From contig NZ_LZGW01000052.1 in NCBI RefSeq assembly GCF_001690275.1, positions 62,001 to 126,000 of the forward strand: DNA of 64,000 bases. Reading direction: 5' to 3'. A model generated the notes under the pieces. It made no database searches. It saw nothing but the letters and a program-made list of their open reading frames with translations, and had not been told where the DNA came from. The stretch's first letter is position 1; every line of letters starts with the position of its first letter. This stretch comes from Gilliamella sp. WF3-4 (GTDB lineage Bacteria; Pseudomonadota; Gammaproteobacteria; Enterobacterales; Orbaceae). The translations under genes were made by a program, and so were the position numbers. Below are positions 9,715 to 18,141 of this stretch, in pieces.

Positions 9715-10378
9715 CTAACTTATACCCCATTCCGCGGACTGTATGAATTAATTTAGGCTCAAAATCGGCATCAATTTTATTACGTAAGCGTCGAATTGCG
9801 ACATCAATGACATTGGTATCACTATCAAAGTTCATATCCCAAACTTGAGAGGCGATTAGGGAACGTGGTAATACTTCACCTGGGTAACGTAAAAAATACT
9901 CTAATAATAAAAACTCTTTATTGGTTAAATCAATGCGCTTATCACCACGTGTTACCGTGCGCTTAGGAAGATCCATGACTAGGTCAGCAATACTCAATTG
10001 AGAATTATTAACCTGTGGGACATTACGTCTAAGCAAGGATTTAACCCGAGCCAGTAATTCAGCAAACGAAAAAGGTTTGACCAAATAATCATCTGCACCT
10101 AAGTTAAGACCTTTTACTTTATCCTCAACACTGCCCATAGCAGTGAGCAACATAATTTGGGTATCTTTGCCAGCCTCACGCAGTGACTGAACAATTTTCC
10201 AACCCACAATGTCAGGTAACATGACATCTAAAATAATTAAATCGTAATCTTCTGTCATCGCTCTATGATAACCATCAAGACCATTGTTTGTTAGATCAAC
10301 AACAAATCCAGATTCAACTAAACCTTGACGAAGATACTCACCTGTTTTTTGCTCATCTTCAACTACTAACAATTTCAT
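9692..10378 (-). CDS. cusR: OmpR-family response regulator (CusR-like)
   Basis: A 228-residue regulator: receiver domain with [14 protein letters not shown], phosphoacceptor Asp in [25 protein letters not shown] and LVKPFSF (switch Lys), then a winged-helix DNA-binding domain with [12 protein letters not shown] and [19 protein letters not shown] longer reading frame extends 15 codons upstream, but the ATG at 10378 is chosen because it gives the canonical N-terminus MKLLVVED and is preceded by AAAGGAAG at good spacing. Length equals E. coli CusR (227). It is cotranscribed with the downstream kinase. Confidence 0.92.
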   Translation of the reverse strand: MKLLVVEDEQKTGEYLRQGLVESGFVVDLTNNGLDGYHRAMTEDYDLIILDVMLPDIVGWKIVQSLREAGKDTQIMLLTAMGSVEDKVKGLNLGADDYLVKPFSFAELLARVKSLLRRNVPQVNNSQLSIADLVMDLPKRTVTRGDKRIDLTNKEFLLLEYFLRYPGEVLPRSLIASQVWDMNFDSDTNVIDVAIRRLRNKIDADFEPKLIHTVRGMGYKLDVLDEPE

Positions 10379-10519
10379 ATCTGAATACTTCCTTTGTTGT
10401 TTGCCTGGTTGTCGAAATTGCATAATACTGCTATAGAATAAATGATAAACATTAAATCAATCATGATATATTAATGACCATTTTGTAATGTTTATGTCAC
10501 CAATCAGTTGGTTTGTCTT

Positions 10520-10528
10520 TGCTATAGT
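10520..10528 (+). promoter_or_regulatory. Extended -10 promoter of the intergenic RNA
   Basis: TGCTATAGT is an extended -10 element (TGn followed by TATAGT) on the plus strand. No good -35 hexamer is seen 16-18 bp upstream, which extended -10 promoters do not strictly need. Transcription would start near 10535. Confidence 0.45.
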
Positions 10529-10534
10529 AGCTAC

Positions 10535-10636
10535 ACAATGATTCATGAGGCTAGACATTATTGTTTCATTGTTTTATTTCCTTTCATCCATTCCTTGCAA
10601 TTTAATGCAGCCCTAGTTTATCTAGGGTTTTTTTTT
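10535..10636 (+). ncRNA. Candidate small regulatory RNA between cusR and trmA
   Basis: Both flanking genes are on the minus strand, yet this gap holds a strong plus-strand intrinsic terminator and an extended -10 promoter ~100 bp before it. No gene lies on the plus strand upstream that the terminator could serve. The predicted transcript of about 100 nt has a U-rich single-stranded middle, a short terminal hairpin and a run of nine Ts, as in Hfq-binding sRNAs. A 34-codon frame (ATG at 10538) runs through the terminator but lacks a ribosome-binding site. I do not recognise the RNA family. Confidence 0.5.
10611..10636 (+). terminator. Rho-independent terminator of the candidate sRNA
   Basis: CCCTAG, loop TTTAT, CTAGGG followed by nine T. 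The T-run is only on the plus-strand side, so it cannot terminate trmA or cusR, both of which read leftwards. Confidence 0.85.
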
Positions 10637-10740
10637 ATCTAATTTAGCGCAAGTCTGTATATATACTGAAAACAATAATTAGTCACACATAAACTGGGCT
10701 TATTGTAGCAAAAATATCCTGTTTTGAATATCAGATCCTT

Positions 10741-11838
10741 TTACTTTTTACACAATACTATGCCTGTTTCGATATGATCGGTATAAGGAAATTGATCAAA
10801 CATCGCAAAATGTTGAATTGAATGCGTTTTACTCAATAACTGCAAATTGTCGCGCAATGTATTTGGATTACACGAAATATAAATAATAGTTTTATAGGAT
10901 TGCAATATATCAATAGTATTTAAATCCAATCCTGCACGAGGCGGGTCAACCAGTACCGTATCACACTGATAATCATCTAAATGAATTCCTTTTAAACGAT
11001 TAAACTCACGCTCTTTTTTTATTGCGCTGGTAAACTCTTCAGCCGACAATCGGACAATCGTAAGGTTATCAATATGATTAATGGCAATATTATGCTGAGC
11101 AGAATAAACTGACGCTTTAGCAATTTCAGTAGCCAATACTTTTCGAAAGTTTTGTGCCAGTGCAATTGAAAAGTTACCATTACCACAATAAAACTCTAGT
11201 AAATCACCCGACAAATTTTTAGTGACTGATACAGCCCACTGTAACATCTTAATGTTCACCGCCGCATTAGGTTGAGTAAAACTATTTTCAACTTGACGAT
11301 AAGTAAACGTTTTACCCATTATGGGTAAAATCTCATCAACATAATCGACATCAATTGCAATTTTTTGATTGCTAGCGCGCCCGACAATACTCGCATTTAC
11401 GCCTTGTTTAGCTAATTGCATTTTTAATTTTTTTGCTTCAATTATCCATTCATCATTTAACTTTTTATGATATAAAAGCGTAATTAATAACTGACCACTT
11501 AAGGTTGAAAAATAATCGATTTGAAACAATAAATGCCGAAGTAGATGATTATGCTGTAATAAAGGCAAAATAGTTTGCATCGCTTGATTAATTAATTTAG
11601 TCGCAATAGGAAATTCATCCACGCGTACCCGTTTTTTTGTCTTTTTATCATACATAATATGATAAAGCTCCTCACCATGATGCCAGATTCTAAACTCAGC
11701 TCGCATTCGATAATGGCTAATGGGCGATGAATAGACTGTTAATTCGGGAAGAGAAAAGTCTGATAATAATGTTTTTAAAATATCTACTTTCCGTTCTAAT
11801 TGCTTATTATAGTTATCAATCGAAAAACATTCAGTCAT
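10741..11838 (-). CDS. trmA: tRNA (uracil-5-)-methyltransferase
   Basis: A 365-residue SAM-dependent enzyme that makes T54 in the T-loop of tRNAs. Family motifs are [17 protein letters not shown] (SAM binding), [11 protein letters not shown], and [13 protein letters not shown] with the nucleophilic Cys, ending [12 protein letters not shown]. The N-terminal half has the [19 protein letters not shown] segment typical of TrmA. Length matches E. coli (366). It lacks the N-terminal TRAM domain and Fe-S cysteines of RlmC/RlmD, which separates it from those 23S rRNA enzymes. It stands alone. Confidence 0.96.
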   Translation of the reverse strand: MTECFSIDNYNKQLERKVDILKTLLSDFSLPELTVYSSPISHYRMRAEFRIWHHGEELYHIMYDKKTKKRVRVDEFPIATKLINQAMQTILPLLQHNHLLRHLLFQIDYFSTLSGQLLITLLYHKKLNDEWIIEAKKLKMQLAKQGVNASIVGRASNQKIAIDVDYVDEILPIMGKTFTYRQVENSFTQPNAAVNIKMLQWAVSVTKNLSGDLLEFYCGNGNFSIALAQNFRKVLATEIAKASVYSAQHNIAINHIDNLTIVRLSAEEFTSAIKKEREFNRLKGIHLDDYQCDTVLVDPPRAGLDLNTIDILQSYKTIIYISCNPNTLRDNLQLLSKTHSIQHFAMFDQFPYTDHIETGIVLCKK

Positions 11839-12127
11839 AGTTATTATCTGATGGTTATTATAGAAATATTAATTAATAGGAAATTTTGAACCAACTTGTA
11901 TTAAGGTACAAATTGATTAAGCGTTAAACCGCAACGGAATAGCCTAATCGCCATTTTACATGCTGTAATAATTTATCTAATCTTACCATAAACACTCAAA
12001 GATGATAAGTTTTGCTTAAATAAATCGTTAAGTTTTTAGTCATACAAGTTAACATTTTCTTCAAGATAACTTATCTGTAAGCAAATAACGTATAAAGAAC
12101 GAATAATAATCCATCACACTTTTATTG
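11839..12127. other. Intergenic region between divergent trmA and srmB
   Basis: AT-rich DNA without a credible reading frame, terminator or RNA motif that I can recognise. It must contain the trmA promoter (reading left). The srmB promoter follows at its right end. Confidence 0.5.
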
Positions 12128-12156
12128 ATTGTAGTTATAGTAATTGCCGTTATAAT
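12128..12156 (+). promoter_or_regulatory. Sigma-70 promoter of srmB
   Basis: TTGTAG, 17-bp spacer, TATAAT. The start of transcription would be near 12163, leaving a ~25-nt leader to the srmB ATG. This position also argues against the longer frame opening at 12125 as the real start. Confidence 0.6.
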
Positions 12157-12187
12157 GTGTCTTATAATTTTAGATGAAAAGATCATT

Positions 12188-13498
12188 ATGACAGTACACA
12201 CTTTTTCTGATTTAGAGCTAGATGATATATTAATTCACAATCTTCAAACGCAGGATATAAACACCCCGACAGCAATCCAAGCACAAACGATTCCTGTTGC
12301 TCTAGATGGCAAAGATATTTTAGGCTCAGCACCAACTGGTACGGGTAAAACACTCGCTTTTTTAATTCCTGCTGTACAACATTTATTAGATTTCCCTCGT
12401 CGTAAATCTGGGCCACCACGCATTTTGATATTAACACCAACGCGTGAACTCGCCATGCAAATTGCCGAGCAAGCCAAATTATTAACCGAATCGACACCGC
12501 TAAGCATCGCAACCATCACTGGTGGGGTTGCTTATATGAATCACGCTGAAGTATTTAGCAAAAATCAAGATATTGTTATTGCAACAACAGGTCGATTATT
12601 ACAGTATATAAAAGAAGAAAATTTTGATTGCCGAGCAGTTGAGATGCTGATTTTAGATGAAGCAGACCGCATGCTCGATATGGGTTTTTCACAAGATGTC
12701 GAAACCATATCAGCCGAGACTCGCTGGCGTAAACAAACGTTACTATTTTCAGCGACACTTGAAGGAGAAGGGTTACATAATTTTGCTAGCCGTATTTTAA
12801 ATGCACCAATCGAAATCAATGCTGATCCATCACGCAAAGAACGTAAAAAGATTTTACAATTTTATTATCGTGCTGACGACCTATCTCATAAAGTGGCACT
12901 ACTTACTCACTTACTAAAACAACAAGAATTAAAAAAAACGATTGTATTTGTCCGTAAACGTGAACGTGTGCACGAATTAGTAAGCCTGCTACATCAAGCT
13001 GGCATCCATAGTTGCTATTTAGAAGGCGAAATGGTGCAAGCGAAACGTAACGAAGCAATAAAAAGAATGAGTAACAACACGGTCAATGTGCTTGTTGCAA
13101 CCGATGTCGCAGCACGTGGAATCGATATTGACAATATCACCCATGTTATTAATTTTGATGCGCCAAAAACGGCCGATGTTTATTTACACCGTATTGGTCG
13201 CACTGCACGTGCAGGTAAAAAAGGTACGGCAATTATGCTAATTGAAGCTCATGATAACGAATTACTACAAAAAATTGAGCGCTATATCCAAGAACCAATA
13301 AAGCTAAGAACCATTGATGAATTGCGACCAAAAACAAAAGCCCCAAAGCCAGCAACAAAGAAAAAACCTTCGCAAAAAGCAAAATTAAAAAGTGCTCGCA
13401 AAAAAGAAGATACCAAGAAGAAAAAGATAAAACAGCGTCATCGAGATACCAAAAATAAAGGTAAACCTAAAAAATTAATAAATAATACCGAACAATAA
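12188..13498 (+). CDS. srmB: DEAD-box ATP-dependent RNA helicase SrmB
   Basis: A 436-residue RNA helicase; SrmB acts early in 50S ribosomal subunit assembly. Motifs in order: Q-motif TPTAIQAQTIPVALDG, Walker A APTGTGKT, Ia PTRELAMQIA, II LDEADRMLD, III FSATL, IV KTIVFVRKRE, V VATDVAARGID, VI HRIGRTARAGK, then a ~60-residue Lys-rich tail. The LYMNHAEVF and VETISAETRWRKQTLLFSATLEG type segments favour SrmB over RhlE or DeaD, as does the length (E. coli 444). The frame extends 21 codons upstream, but the ATG at 12188 gives the canonical N-terminus and sits just downstream of the promoter. Confidence 0.93.
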   Translation: MTVHTFSDLELDDILIHNLQTQDINTPTAIQAQTIPVALDGKDILGSAPTGTGKTLAFLIPAVQHLLDFPRRKSGPPRILILTPTRELAMQIAEQAKLLTESTPLSIATITGGVAYMNHAEVFSKNQDIVIATTGRLLQYIKEENFDCRAVEMLILDEADRMLDMGFSQDVETISAETRWRKQTLLFSATLEGEGLHNFASRILNAPIEINADPSRKERKKILQFYYRADDLSHKVALLTHLLKQQELKKTIVFVRKRERVHELVSLLHQAGIHSCYLEGEMVQAKRNEAIKRMSNNTVNVLVATDVAARGIDIDNITHVINFDAPKTADVYLHRIGRTARAGKKGTAIMLIEAHDNELLQKIERYIQEPIKLRTIDELRPKTKAPKPATKKKPSQKAKLKSARKKEDTKKKKIKQRHRDTKNKGKPKKLINNTEQ

Positions 13499-13546
13499 TC
13501 AACAGTTAATAGCTTAAACTTATGATACCGATTGTTTATAACAACT

Positions 13547-13573
13547 TGGACAATCGATTTTAGTTGCTATAAT
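13547..13573 (+). promoter_or_regulatory. Promoter of the peroxiredoxin gene
   Basis: TTGGAC, 15 bp, then TGC-TATAAT: a perfect -10 with extended TGn and a fair -35 at slightly short spacing. It lies 44 bp before the gene and just after the srmB stop. An imperfect hairpin (CGATTGT with ACAATCG, 13530-13557) overlaps it and may end srmB transcripts. Confidence 0.6.
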
Positions 13574-13616
13574 GCTTCACGATATGATTTACATTTAATT
13601 AGCAAGGAGAAACACT

Positions 13617-14219
13617 ATGACATTAGTCACTCGCAAAGCCCCAGATTTTACATCAGCAGCAGTTTTAGGATCTGGAGAAATTGTTAACAATTTCAATTTA
13701 TCACAACATATTCATGGTAAATATGCTGTGGTTTTTTTCTGGCCAATGGACTTTACTTTTGTTTGTCCATCAGAGATCATCGCATTTGATCACCGCCTAG
13801 AAGAATTCAAAAAGCGAGGAGTTGAAGTTATTGGTGTTTCAATGGACTCTGAATACGTACATAACGCTTGGCGAAACACACCTCGAGACAATGGTGGTAT
13901 TGGTGAGGTAAAATTCCCGATTATTGCAGATATCAAACACGAAATTATGCAAGCATATGGTGTTGAACATCCTGAAGCCGGTGTGGCATTACGCGCATCA
14001 TTCTTTATTGATAAATCAGGTATTGTACGCCATGAAACGATTAACGATTTACCAATTGGTCGTAATATCGACGAAATGATTCGTATTGTTGATGCGTTCC
14101 AATTCCATGAAGAGCATGGAGAAGTTTGCCCTGCACAATGGACAAAAGGTAAAAAAGGCATGCAAGCAAACCCGAAAGGCGTTGCAAGTTTCTTAAAAGA
14201 GCATGCTAACGAAATTTAA
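13617..14219 (+). CDS. Typical 2-Cys peroxiredoxin (AhpC/Prx1 type)
   Basis: A 200-residue thiol peroxidase that reduces hydrogen peroxide and alkyl hydroperoxides in the cytosol. The peroxidatic Cys is in DFTFVCPSE (about residue 50) and the resolving Cys in GEVCPAQW (about 171). The C-terminal extension of about 30 residues after VCP, and the PLADIKHEI-like segment FPIIADIKHEIMQAYGV, match the Prx1/Tsa subgroup rather than the 187-residue E. coli AhpC. No ahpF reductase is next to it, so thioredoxin is the likely reductant. AAGGAG precedes the ATG by 8 bp. It is monocistronic, ending at a strong terminator. Confidence 0.93.
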   Translation: MTLVTRKAPDFTSAAVLGSGEIVNNFNLSQHIHGKYAVVFFWPMDFTFVCPSEIIAFDHRLEEFKKRGVEVIGVSMDSEYVHNAWRNTPRDNGGIGEVKFPIIADIKHEIMQAYGVEHPEAGVALRASFFIDKSGIVRHETINDLPIGRNIDEMIRIVDAFQFHEEHGEVCPAQWTKGKKGMQANPKGVASFLKEHANEI

Positions 14220-14267
14220 TTTAATTTAATTTCATTTCTTTTTTTATTCAACCTTACATTATATTTT

Positions 14268-14292
14268 ACCGGAGTTTATCTCCGGTTTTTTT
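14268..14292 (+). terminator. Rho-independent terminator of the peroxiredoxin gene
   Basis: ACCGGA, 7-nt loop, TCCGGT followed by six T. Confidence 0.88.
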
Positions 14293-14312
14293 GTCAGTAT
14301 AATCAAAACTGA

Positions 14313-14627
14313 TTATAAAGTAGCATGTAAACCAACAACACCAATAATAATAATGCTCAAACCAAATAATCGAGAAAAGTTTTTAGGCTCATTGAACAAT
14401 AACATATTAGCTAACACTGCCCCCGATGTGCCAAGACCAACCCAAACAGGATACACAATACTCAATTCAAGATAATGGAGAGAAAAGTAAAAAAGCATAA
14501 AAGACACAGAAAATCCTCCCCAATATAAAACAAGCCTAAACAGACTTTTTTGCTCTGCATATAACTTAAGACCAATCGCTCCAAGAACTTCAAAAACAGT
14601 TGCAATTAATATCAATAGCCATCCCAT
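14313..14627 (-). CDS. SMR-family small multidrug exporter subunit (second of pair)
   Basis: A 104-residue protein with four predicted membrane helices. The membrane Glu of helix 1 is in LILIATVFEVLGAIGLK, and the family's helix-3 segment reads SIVYPVWVGLGTSGAVLANM. SMR proteins exchange cationic drugs, guanidinium or polyamines for protons and act as dimers. It lies 26 bp after a paralogous SMR gene, the arrangement of heteromeric pairs such as MdtJI, EbrAB or YkkCD. The substrate cannot be assigned from sequence. Confidence 0.85.
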   Translation of the reverse strand: MGWLLILIATVFEVLGAIGLKLYAEQKSLFRLVLYWGGFSVSFMLFYFSLHYLELSIVYPVWVGLGTSGAVLANMLLFNEPKNFSRLFGLSIIIIGVVGLHATL

Positions 14628-14653
14628 GATTAAATTTGTCCTTTATTGTAATA

Positions 14654-14977
14654 TTAACTATCCGCACGTTTAAGTTGTACAACACCAATAATGATAAGTG
14701 CCACAAAAAAAAGTTGAATTAATTTAATTTCTTTGTCAAAAAGCAACATGTCAATCACTGTCGCACCAACTGCACCAACGCCTGAAAATATGGCATACAC
14801 TGTACCTGTGGGTATTGTTTTACAAGCATTGGTTAAAAAAGTAAAATCGACAACAATTAGCAACACAATGATACCCCACTGCCATAGCTCGGTTGCGATG
14901 CTAAACCCTAAAATCCAACATAACTCAAAAAAGCAAGTCAGCACTACAAATGCCCACTCTTTATTCACGCTTAACAT
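14654..14977 (-). CDS. SMR-family small multidrug exporter subunit (first of pair)
   Basis: A 107-residue four-helix SMR protein. Helix 1 carries the key Glu in VLTCFFELCWILGFS, and helix 3 contains IPTGTVYAIFSGVGAVGATV, which resembles YkkC-type and Gdx-like members more than EmrE. GAGG precedes the start ATG. It is the promoter-proximal gene of the pair. I searched the leader for a guanidine riboswitch (ykkC or the ACGR twin hairpins) and saw none that was convincing. A spermidine exporter of MdtJI type is another possibility. Confidence 0.85.
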   Translation of the reverse strand: MLSVNKEWAFVVLTCFFELCWILGFSIATELWQWGIIVLLIVVDFTFLTNACKTIPTGTVYAIFSGVGAVGATVIDMLLFDKEIKLIQLFFVALIIIGVVQLKRADS

Positions 14978-15470
14978 AGCTACCTCGTTTTGCTACTTTA
15001 TTTTTTGTCATAACCTATTTTATATAGCACTTGATAATGATCTATCGTCGATAAACAACGACAAAATAAAAGATGGTTCGCAAACAGAACATTTGCCACC
15101 AAAAGAGCTTAATTACTGTATGTTTTTAACTATTAAGTCAAAAAAACGAATAAGTCAAAGCAACTAATCTTCATGATACCTTACTATAAGTTTTATTATT
15201 ATTTTTCAATAAGGTAGATAATTCTATAATGAAGAATCATCAATAGCAAGAGCAAACTTTTATAATTCAATGTATTACAATTTATATAAGTTAGCCTGCC
15301 TATTCCATATCATACCATATCGTATGCTTTTAGAAAGATATAAAAGAAATAGATAAATTGATAGAAAAAAATAAAAATAATTATACTTTTTTAATTTAAT
15401 TTTAAATCAGTATAGAATAATAAGGTGTTGTTTTTAAACCGTTTTTATTATAAATCTAAAGTAGGCGTTA
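14978..15470. other. AT-rich intergenic region, no gene seen
   Basis: The left end holds the promoter region of the SMR pair. The stretch 15180-15470 is very AT-rich and lies directly downstream of the broken esterase gene. I could not find the missing C-terminal part of that esterase here, so it looks like decayed or deleted DNA. Confidence 0.5.
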
Positions 15471-15785
15471 TCATACTTGTTTAGTATCGCTATTTATAGG
15501 ACAGTTAAGTTGGTTAAGCATAGGAAAAGGAAAGTAATTAGTCAAAATACTATGGGCTGTTAAAAAATAACTATTGCCATCAAGAAGATAAATAATTGGC
15601 CAACCACCCTTGGGAGCGGGTGGATTAGGTGCATAAATAGTAATTTTATAATCACTATGAGAGCTTGAATAAAAAACCTCTGTTTTAGAATTAGTTACAA
15701 TCACATTCATCGATTTTGTTGATTCAGCTTGACAACCAGTAAGTGTTAAAAGTGCCATAAGATAAATAAAAATAGAACGTAGCAT
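15471..15785 (-). pseudogene. Truncated lipoprotein esterase (alpha/beta hydrolase N-terminal remnant)
   Basis: A 104-residue fragment. It begins with a lipoprotein signal peptide (IFIYLMALLTLTGCQ, lipobox LTGC) followed by the first strands of a Fes/IroE-like putative esterase: YKITIYAPNPPAPKGGWPIIYLLDGNSYF. This family is usually 270-300 residues with a GxSxG nucleophile, which is missing here. The frame ends in unrelated residues after FPFPMLNQL. It is therefore a 5' remnant. Whether the short lipoprotein is still made cannot be told. Confidence 0.7.
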
Positions 15786-16003
15786 AAATTATCCAGATGT
15801 AAGCAAAATTTTTCTTCTTATAAAATAAGCGAACAAATCACGCTTTTCAAGCCAAATCGATAAAAAGACTAACTTCACTAACCCGATAAAAACATTAAGT
15901 TATAAACCTAAAAAATATTTCAGATAGCAGCTTTATCAATAGGGTTTCGATACAAAAAAATAAGTTAGACTTTTTAACGTTAAATATGATGAGTATAAAT
16001 AAC

Positions 16004-16028
16004 TCCGCCGAACAATTTCATCGGCGGA
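16004..16028 (-). terminator. Terminator hairpin downstream of ribB
   Basis: TCCGCCGA, 9-nt loop, TCGGCGGA, followed on the minus strand by GTTATTTATA. The 8-bp GC-rich stem lies 13 bp beyond the ribB stop. Confidence 0.7.
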
Positions 16029-16040
16029 ACAATTGTTAGC

Positions 16041-16685
16041 TCAAGCGTTGAGAGTGTTACGATACTCAACTATATCTTCAATGGTTACAACGGGCATATG
16101 GTATTGTTTGGCAAACTTTACCACTTCAGGTGCTCTTGCCATTGTGCCATCATCATTTGTTAACTCACACAGGACTGCAGCAGGTTTTAAACCCGCTAAT
16201 GTCACTAAATCAATTGATGCTTCGGTATGACCTCGGCGAACCAATACCCCCCCTTCTTTAGCAACTAATGGAAAGACATGCCCGGGGTGATTAAGATCGC
16301 TAGGTTTAGCGTTATCATTAACCGCAGCTTTAATGGTCGTAACGCGGTCGGCAGCTGATACCCCCGTTGTTACACCATCGGCAGCTTCAATCGAAATAGT
16401 AAACGCAGTATTATTTTTACTGGTATTATTGGCCACCATCATAGGCAATTCCAATTCTTCGCAACGTTTTGGCGGTAAACATAAGCAAACAATGCCACTA
16501 CCATAACGAATAGTAATAGCCATTTGTTCGGGAGTGATTGACTCAGCAGCCCAAATAATATCGCCTTCGTTTTCACGATCTTCATCATCTAAAACTAGCA
16601 CACCTTGACCGGCTTGAATTGATGCAATGGCCTTTTTGACTCGTTCGATTGGAGTTCCAAACTCATTCAGATTAAACTGATTCAT
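16041..16685 (-). CDS. ribB: 3,4-dihydroxy-2-butanone 4-phosphate synthase
   Basis: A 214-residue enzyme that converts ribulose 5-phosphate to the four-carbon unit of riboflavin. Visible are [17 protein letters not shown] (metal and substrate loop), [29 protein letters not shown] and [14 protein letters not shown]. Length equals E. coli RibB (217), with no fused GTP cyclohydrolase II domain. It is preceded by a long leader with an FMN riboswitch, so expression should fall when FMN is plentiful. Confidence 0.97.
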   Translation of the reverse strand: MNQFNLNEFGTPIERVKKAIASIQAGQGVLVLDDEDRENEGDIIWAAESITPEQMAITIRYGSGIVCLCLPPKRCEELELPMMVANNTSKNNTAFTISIEAADGVTTGVSAADRVTTIKAAVNDNAKPSDLNHPGHVFPLVAKEGGVLVRRGHTEASIDLVTLAGLKPAAVLCELTNDDGTMARAPEVVKFAKQYHMPVVTIEDIVEYRNTLNA

Positions 16686-16851
16686 GGTAAATACCTATAT
16701 TTTTAATTTGCTCATTTCATTATTTACTTAATTAAATTTGAATCATTATTGATGCATCAAATTAATTAAGTACAAATAAATAAAATACCAGAATCAGGGC
16801 TGTGCTTGACCAGTATGACTTTGCCTTTCAGCAAACATGAGAAAGATAAGC

Positions 16852-17025
16852 AACTCTCTTTTATCCAGACTTTAACTGTCGGCTTTGGAATTTCACCAAA
16901 TCTGCTTGACCTTAATATATTTAGATGGTTTGTTATTAATAAAAATAAACAGACCATTAAAATCTAAAATATTAAGCGCTCGTGGGCTATACCACCGGTG
17001 GGGAATTACGCCCCGCCCTGAGAAT
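16852..17025 (-). promoter_or_regulatory. FMN riboswitch (RFN element) in the ribB leader
   Basis: Reading leftwards, the conserved RFN blocks appear in order: TCTCAGGGCGGGGCG, AATTCCCCACCGGTGGTA, AGCCCACGAGCG, a long variable AT-rich hairpin (about 16905-16970), AGATTTGGTGAAATTCC, AAAGCCGACAGT, and GTCTGGATAAAAGAGA. These form the six-helix FMN aptamer. Downstream, before ribB, is the CACAGCCCTGATTCTGGTA block also seen in the E. coli ribB leader, which is part of the expression platform. A promoter with TATTAT near 17055 would start the transcript. Confidence 0.96.
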
Positions 17026-17095
17026 TTAGCCAAATAAATTGACCATTCACACTATAATACAAAATGATGGAAAAAACACGGAGATTTTAAAACGT

Positions 17096-17122
17096 AATAT
17101 TGCCGCAATATGCGGCAATATT
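17096..17122 (-). terminator. 12-bp perfect hairpin downstream of potI
   Basis: AATATTGCCGCA, 3-nt loop, TGCGGCAATATT, 17 bp after the potI stop. On the minus strand it is followed by ACGTTTTAAAATC, a weak U-tract. It probably ends the pot operon and shields the ribB leader. Confidence 0.65.
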
Positions 17123-17139
17123 GAGATAAGAGGCAGGAT

Positions 17140-18141
17140 TTAGTGCTTATGTGTTTCTTGAATGCGACGTCGCTCAGACTGACGCATCCATAACCACGAA
17201 ATAAAACCGATAATCCCGACAATGAGTAATATAATTGTGGCTAAAGCGTTGACTTGTGGATCGACCCCTAAACGTACTTTTGAAAATATTAATTTAGGTA
17301 ATGTCATTGCGCCTGGCCCTGTTACAAAATTAGCAATTACGACATCATCAAGTGATAAGGTAAATGCAAGTAACCAGCCAGAAACTAATGCCGGTGCAAT
17401 CATTGGTAATGTAATAACAAAAAAGACTTTCAATGGGTTAGCACCTAAATCTAAAGCCGCTTCTTCAATAGATTTATCAAGTTCACGAAGCCTTGCACTA
17501 ATGACTACCGTAACATAGGCAGTGCAGAAAGTCGCATGTGCCATCCAAATAGTTATTGCACCTCGATCTTTTGGCCACCCCAAGACCTGCCCCATGCCCA
17601 CAAACAATAATAACAATGCCAAACCAGTAATAACATCAGGCATAACTAACGGCGCTGTTGTCATAAATGAGAACAAATTAGACCCACGGAATCGCCTAAA
17701 ACGGATAATTGCATAAGCGGCTAATGTGCCGAGCACAACAGCAAAAGTAGCAGCGCATGCAGCAATAGATAGACTTAATCCGACAGCTTTAAGTAGTGTT
17801 TCATTGTGAATTAGCTCAAAATACCATTTGACTGAAAAATCCGCCCAAACTGTTACTAGCCGAGAACTGTTAAACGAATAAACAATCAAAATGATCATGG
17901 GGATATATAAAAACGAAAAGACAACTAAAAAGATAAGCCCCTTCAAGCATCGAAAAAACAGCGCTATAGTAACTAAAGCCGTAAGTATAAAACTAAAAGT
18001 AATACAGCCGTAATAAAAGCCACTTTGCCCCAAAAGCGCTAATCCCGATGATGAAATCAAAATACTCAATAAAATTGCACCCAGCAAAGAGGAGATAAAT
18101 ACAATCAGGGCGGATCGTGTAATAACAGGTAAATTGTTCAT
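17140..18141 (-). CDS. potI: Putrescine ABC transporter permease PotI, N-terminally extended
   Basis: A 333-residue inner-membrane permease. The region from FLYIPMIILIVYSFNSSRLVT to the end follows E. coli PotI closely, including the TAPLVMPDVITGLALLLLF segment and the EAA loop IEEAALDLGANPLKVFFVITLP that docks the ATPase. E. coli PotI is 281 residues. Here about 50 residues with roughly two extra hydrophobic segments (LIVFISSLLGAILLSILIS and YYGCITFSFILTALVTIALFF) are inserted after the shared N-terminal MNNLPV. Its start is immediately after the potH stop, in the operon potFGHI. Confidence 0.93.
   Translation of the reverse strand: MNNLPVITRSALIVFISSLLGAILLSILISSSGLALLGQSGFYYGCITFSFILTALVTIALFFRCLKGLIFLVVFSFLYIPMIILIVYSFNSSRLVTVWADFSVKWYFELIHNETLLKAVGLSLSIAACAATFAVVLGTLAAYAIIRFRRFRGSNLFSFMTTAPLVMPDVITGLALLLLFVGMGQVLGWPKDRGAITIWMAHATFCTAYVTVVISARLRELDKSIEEAALDLGANPLKVFFVITLPMIAPALVSGWLLAFTLSLDDVVIANFVTGPGAMTLPKLIFSKVRLGVDPQVNALATIILLIVGIIGFISWLWMRQSERRRIQETHKH

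Noticed and set aside
10538-10642. 34-codon frame within the candidate sRNA
   Set aside because: No ribosome-binding site and it reads through the terminator hairpin; a leader peptide is less likely than a non-coding RNA.
14978-15110. Guanidine riboswitch upstream of the SMR pair
   Set aside because: No ykkC core and no twin ACGR-loop hairpins could be found in the leader.
16766-16957. 63-codon minus-strand frame before ribB
   Set aside because: It lies across the FMN riboswitch and its expression platform and is not a gene.
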